Assembly (NCBI GenBank): GCA_013151935.1
Contig: JAADHI010000016.1
Span: forward strand, 1-35,527
DNA: 35,527 nucleotides
DNA from: Candidatus Manganitrophaceae bacterium
GTDB taxonomy: Bacteria > Nitrospirota > Nitrospiria > SBBL01 > JAADHI01
Direction: 5' to 3'
Of this stretch, positions 32,688 to 35,527 are shown piece by piece. Every line of letters begins with the position of its first letter. Position 1 is the first letter of the stretch. The position numbers and the translations under genes are program-made. The notes beneath the pieces were generated by a model. It worked only from the letters and a program-made list of their open reading frames with translations, did not search any database and had not been told where the DNA came from.

Positions 32688-33701
32688 ATGCCTGCATTTT
32701 CAGCACTTTATATTGAAAACCAATGCCGTCACCTGCCACGGGTGCAAGATATATTAAAAAAATGTGAAGCACTTCCCCATATTTCATGTGAACGTTACGG
32801 AGAAGTCTTTAATCCAAAAGCCCAAAATTTTCGTTTGCAAAAAAAACGACCGGCTTTGGTGCTCGCAAAAAAACACCAGCATTTTGTTTTACCGGCCCCG
32901 GCGGGTTATGGTTTTGGCAATAAAAACAGCTACTACTTTTCTCACCTACTCAACTGTCCCTACGATTGTCGTTATTGTTTTTTACAAGGCATGTATCGCT
33001 CGGCCCACTATGTGCTTTTTGTAAACTACGAAGACTTTGGAAAGAAAATTTCTGAAACAATCGAAAAATGCGGTCATGAGCCGTCTTATTTTTATGCAGG
33101 CTACGACAGCGATAGCTTGGCCTTGGAACAATATAGCCAATTCGCCGACTATTTTCTGCCCTTTTTTAAAAACGTCCCACAAGCGACACTTGAACTGAGA
33201 ACAAAAAGCGCCCAAATCCGCAGCCTGCTCAAACACAAGGCCACAAAAAACGTCATCATCGCGCTCAGCTTCTCACCTGATCAGGTCTCAAAACAATTGG
33301 AGCACCGTGTCCCCACGTTCTCAAAGCGCATCGCCGCCGCAAAAAAATTGCAGGAAGCCGGCTGGTCACTGGCACTGCGTTTTGAGCCCTTGATTTATCA
33401 CAAAGATTATAAAACGGATTATCAAGACTTATTTCAGCGTATTTTTAGCATATTGGACGCCAGCAAGCTCCACAGCGTAAGTACCGGATTATTTCGAATG
33501 CCTCAGACTTTTTTTCGGAATATTGTTAAGCTCTACCCTGACGAAGCCCTTTTTGCAGGCCACTATGATACACAGCAAGGCCTTAGTACCTATGCAAAAG
33601 AAATAGAGACTGAAATGCTTAAACATTGCGAAACCGCTCTTTTTGATTACATCCCAAAAGAAATTTATTATCGTTGTGGCACAGGCTGCGAAACGACATG
33701 A
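32688..33701 (+). CDS. Spore photoproduct lyase (SPL)-family radical SAM protein
   Basis: A 337-residue radical SAM enzyme. CPYDCRYC (Cys90, Cys94, Cys97) is the CxxxCxxC site for the SAM-binding [4Fe-4S] cluster. Around it, ALYIENQCRHLPRVQDIL at the N-terminus, CFLQGMYRSAHYVLFVNYEDF, and KRIAAAKKLQEAGWSLALRFEPLIYH follow the layout of SplB. In SplB a cysteine (Cys141 in Bacillus subtilis, in the SCTSD segment) donates hydrogen in thymine-dimer repair; the matching segment here reads AGYDSD with Tyr139 in its place. The bacterium shows no sign of spore formation. The substrate is therefore probably different. It is coupled to the SDR gene by an ATGA overlap (33698-33701). Confidence 0.88.
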   Translation: MPAFSALYIENQCRHLPRVQDILKKCEALPHISCERYGEVFNPKAQNFRLQKKRPALVLAKKHQHFVLPAPAGYGFGNKNSYYFSHLLNCPYDCRYCFLQGMYRSAHYVLFVNYEDFGKKISETIEKCGHEPSYFYAGYDSDSLALEQYSQFADYFLPFFKNVPQATLELRTKSAQIRSLLKHKATKNVIIALSFSPDQVSKQLEHRVPTFSKRIAAAKKLQEAGWSLALRFEPLIYHKDYKTDYQDLFQRIFSILDASKLHSVSTGLFRMPQTFFRNIVKLYPDEALFAGHYDTQQGLSTYAKEIETEMLKHCETALFDYIPKEIYYRCGTGCETT

Positions 33702-34411
33702 AACGCAGCATCCTTGTCACAGGTGCATCTTCCGGCATCGGGCTTGAAACCACACGAAAATTACTTTCGGAGGGACATCATGTCATCGGCATTGCCCGAG
33801 GTTTCGACCGTGTAAAAATTGGAAACCCGAATTTTAACCCTGTATCACTCGATCTCTCCCAACTTGCAACACTTCCACAAGCCTTCTCCAAAATTTGCCG
33901 GGAGCATCCTGAAATCAGCGCACTTATCGCCTGTGCTGGGCAAGGCCGTTTTGGCATGCTTGAAACCTTTTCTTTTGAGCAAATCAAAAACCTGATGGAT
34001 CTCAACTTTATGAGTCATGCCTATCTCGTAAAAACCCTCATGCCTCAACTCAAACAATTAGAACACTCAGATCTCATCTTTATTGGGTCGGAAGCCGCAT
34101 TGGAAGGCGGTCAACAAGGGACGATTTATTGTGCGAGCAAGTTTGCACTCAGAGGCTTTGCCCAATCTCTACGAAAAGAGGGTGCAAAATCGGGTGTGCG
34201 TGTCACAATGATCAATCCGGGCATGGTCAAGACCCCTTTTTTTGAGAGACTCCATTTTAAACCCGGCCCAGCAGACGAAAATTACATCGAAGCACGCGAC
34301 GTCGCACAAACCATTTTATCCGTACTAAAAATGCGCCCGGAAACCGTCATCGACGAAATTAACCTCAGTCCTTTGAAAAAAGTCATTGCCCGTAAAACAA
34401 AAGAAAAATAA
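33698..34411 (+). CDS. Short-chain dehydrogenase/reductase
   Basis: A 237-residue classical SDR. The ATG 33698 overlaps the stop of the radical SAM gene and directly precedes the Rossmann motif TGASSGIG (residues 8-15). ACAGQGR is the NNAG-like segment, and Ser131, Tyr144 and Lys148 (GSEAA, YCASK) form the catalytic triad. The Arg following the coenzyme region (GIARGFDRVK) suggests NADP(H) preference, which is uncertain. The substrate is unknown. Tight coupling to the radical SAM gene implies that they act in one pathway or process. Confidence 0.93.
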   Translation: MKRSILVTGASSGIGLETTRKLLSEGHHVIGIARGFDRVKIGNPNFNPVSLDLSQLATLPQAFSKICREHPEISALIACAGQGRFGMLETFSFEQIKNLMDLNFMSHAYLVKTLMPQLKQLEHSDLIFIGSEAALEGGQQGTIYCASKFALRGFAQSLRKEGAKSGVRVTMINPGMVKTPFFERLHFKPGPADENYIEARDVAQTILSVLKMRPETVIDEINLSPLKKVIARKTKEK

Positions 34412-34475
34412 AGAGATCAAAAAGCATTCGCTTCTCCTTGCCTTTCCGCTTCGTCTCTTTTAAACTCCCCCACAA

Positions 34476-35527
34476 ATGATAATGGACTGGACAAAAGAAA
34501 AACTCGTTACAGAGATAGAAGCACTCGCACAAATTGCGGCACAGCCCGATGGTCGGGAGGTTGATGCAACTTTTTTTCGACGGATTGAAGGCTTGCGCGA
34601 AATCTATCGTGGCACACCGGAGCTTTTTGACCCACCCTTAGTCAAATGGATACGTAGGCTCGCTGAAGTCAAACCGCTTCGTGAAACACCCAAAGCGGTC
34701 CTGGAAACCATTTTTGGTTACGACAGTTTTCGTGCCGGACAAGAAGAACTCATCGCAGCCGTGCTTGCCGGGCACGATGCCGTCGGCATCATGCCGACGG
34801 GGGCAGGGAAATCACTGACGTATCAGATCCCGGCCAAAATCCTCCCTGGCACCACATTGGTCATCTCCCCTTTGATTTCGCTCATGAAAGACCAGGTCGA
34901 TGCCTTAACAGAATTTGGCATGGAAGCCACCTTTATCAACTCAAGCCTGGATGCTGATGAGCGTCGCAGCCGGACAGCACGACTCATCTCCGGTCAATAT
35001 AGCTTGGTCTACATCGCCCCTGAAGGATTAGATGGCAACCTCTTTGACCTGCTTTCCCGTGCAAAAATCAATCTCATTGCCATCGACGAGGCCCATTGTA
35101 TCAGTCAGTGGGGACACGATTTCCGCCCAGCCTATCGCAATCTTTCTAACCTGAAAACCCATTTTGGTCACGTGCCTGTTTTGGCCCTGACCGCCACGGC
35201 GACCGACAAAGTCGCCGACGACATCGCACAACAAATGAGCATGCTCAGGCCCTTTCGCTACCGAGGTTCTTTTTTCCGACACAACCTGCATCTACATGCT
35301 TACAAAAAAGGAAATGGCCGGCATACAAAACAAGACATCCTTCACTTGGTGCAATCCAGAAAAGGACAGTCAGGGATCATTTATTGTCTCAGCCGAAAAG
35401 GAGTCGAGCAGACGGCCACTTATTTAGCCAAAAATGGCGTGGGTGTCATGTGCTATCACGCGGGCATGCCCCACGAACGACGCGATGAAGCCCAGGAAAT
35501 GTTTCGACGCGACGAAGTCGATGTCAT
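34476..35527 (+). CDS. recQ: RecQ-family ATP-dependent DNA helicase (3' end outside window)
   Basis: The reading frame runs open to the window edge (350 codons seen). Motif 0 (FGYDSFRAGQEELI), motif I (MPTGAGKSLTYQIP), motif Ia (LVISPLISLMKDQVDAL), motif II with the RecQ aromatic loop (IDEAHCISQWGHDFRPAY), motif III (LALTATAT), motif IV (GIIYCLSRKGVEQ) and motif V region (CYHAGMPHERRDEAQEMF) are all present. Unusually, about 78 residues precede motif 0, where typical RecQ has about 10-20. This extension is predicted helical (KEKLVTEIEALAQIAAQPDGREVDATFF). The start could be ATG 34476 or ATG 34482. It lies 64 bases after the SDR gene in the same direction. Confidence 0.95.
   Translation, partial: MIMDWTKEKLVTEIEALAQIAAQPDGREVDATFFRRIEGLREIYRGTPELFDPPLVKWIRRLAEVKPLRETPKAVLETIFGYDSFRAGQEELIAAVLAGHDAVGIMPTGAGKSLTYQIPAKILPGTTLVISPLISLMKDQVDALTEFGMEATFINSSLDADERRSRTARLISGQYSLVYIAPEGLDGNLFDLLSRAKINLIAIDEAHCISQWGHDFRPAYRNLSNLKTHFGHVPVLALTATATDKVADDIAQQMSMLRPFRYRGSFFRHNLHLHAYKKGNGRHTKQDILHLVQSRKGQSGIIYCLSRKGVEQTATYLAKNGVGVMCYHAGMPHERRDEAQEMFRRDEVDV

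Noticed and set aside
32688-33701. Annotation as a true spore photoproduct lyase
   Set aside because: The expected hydrogen-donor cysteine is missing and nothing suggests a spore former, so only family membership is claimed.
1-35527. CRISPR arrays, prophage or insertion sequences
   Set aside because: No regularly spaced repeats, phage structural genes or transposase genes were seen; the only mobile-element-type gene is the integron integrase.

Overview
The window looks like a chromosomal segment of a Gram-negative, two-membrane bacterium of proteobacterial type. The evidence is the LolC/LolD lipoprotein-export pair, several lipoproteins, ZapA followed by a 6S RNA gene, AlgH/YqgE, ElbB and a soluble transhydrogenase. 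The order lysS-lolC-lolD and the mixed character of the proteins suggest a lineage near the former Deltaproteobacteria, but the sequence alone does not fix the taxon. Several genes appear to start with TTG or GTG.

Layout. 1-779: 3' part of an integron-type tyrosine recombinase (IntI), cut by the window edge, then a 200-bp spacer with a hairpin repeat. 980-4683: gltX, a small secreted protein with a clear promoter and terminator, and a HAD hydrolase/panE pair. 4878-8538: a cell-division and DNA-maintenance block (coiled-coil protein, zapA, 6S RNA, rarA, xseA). 8651-12995: a zinc-ribbon protein, lysS with a near-consensus promoter, lolC and lolD. 13135-18061: envelope genes (MORN/C13-protease lipoprotein, YqgE, ElbB, CysZ-like membrane protein, SHOCT lipoprotein, DUF1653).

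18219-25713 is the metabolic centre, a nitrate-assimilation operon. A textbook sigma-54 promoter is followed by a leader with a hexaloop hairpin and an attenuator-like hairpin with a U tract, as in ANTAR/NasT-controlled nas operons. The genes are a cytoplasmic molybdopterin nitrate reductase, an unusual fusion of a four-cluster ferredoxin with a DmsC-like quinol-oxidising membrane anchor, a Rieske NirD and a sirohaem NirB. Electrons for nitrate reduction may therefore come from the quinone pool, while nitrite reduction uses NAD(P)H. A TfoX-N protein follows.

25764-31709: a His-rich Spy-like periplasmic protein, tRNA-Leu(CAG), soluble transhydrogenase, a LuxR-type regulator with a near-perfect CRP box upstream, and an operon of lipoprotein cytochrome c, an unknown membrane-anchored protein and a CRP-like regulator whose recognition helix fits that box. 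31871-35527: a tight cluster of an MTAN-like nucleosidase, an SPL-like radical SAM enzyme lacking the expected cysteine, an SDR oxidoreductase and a RecQ helicase cut by the window end. This last cluster is the best candidate for an undescribed pathway.
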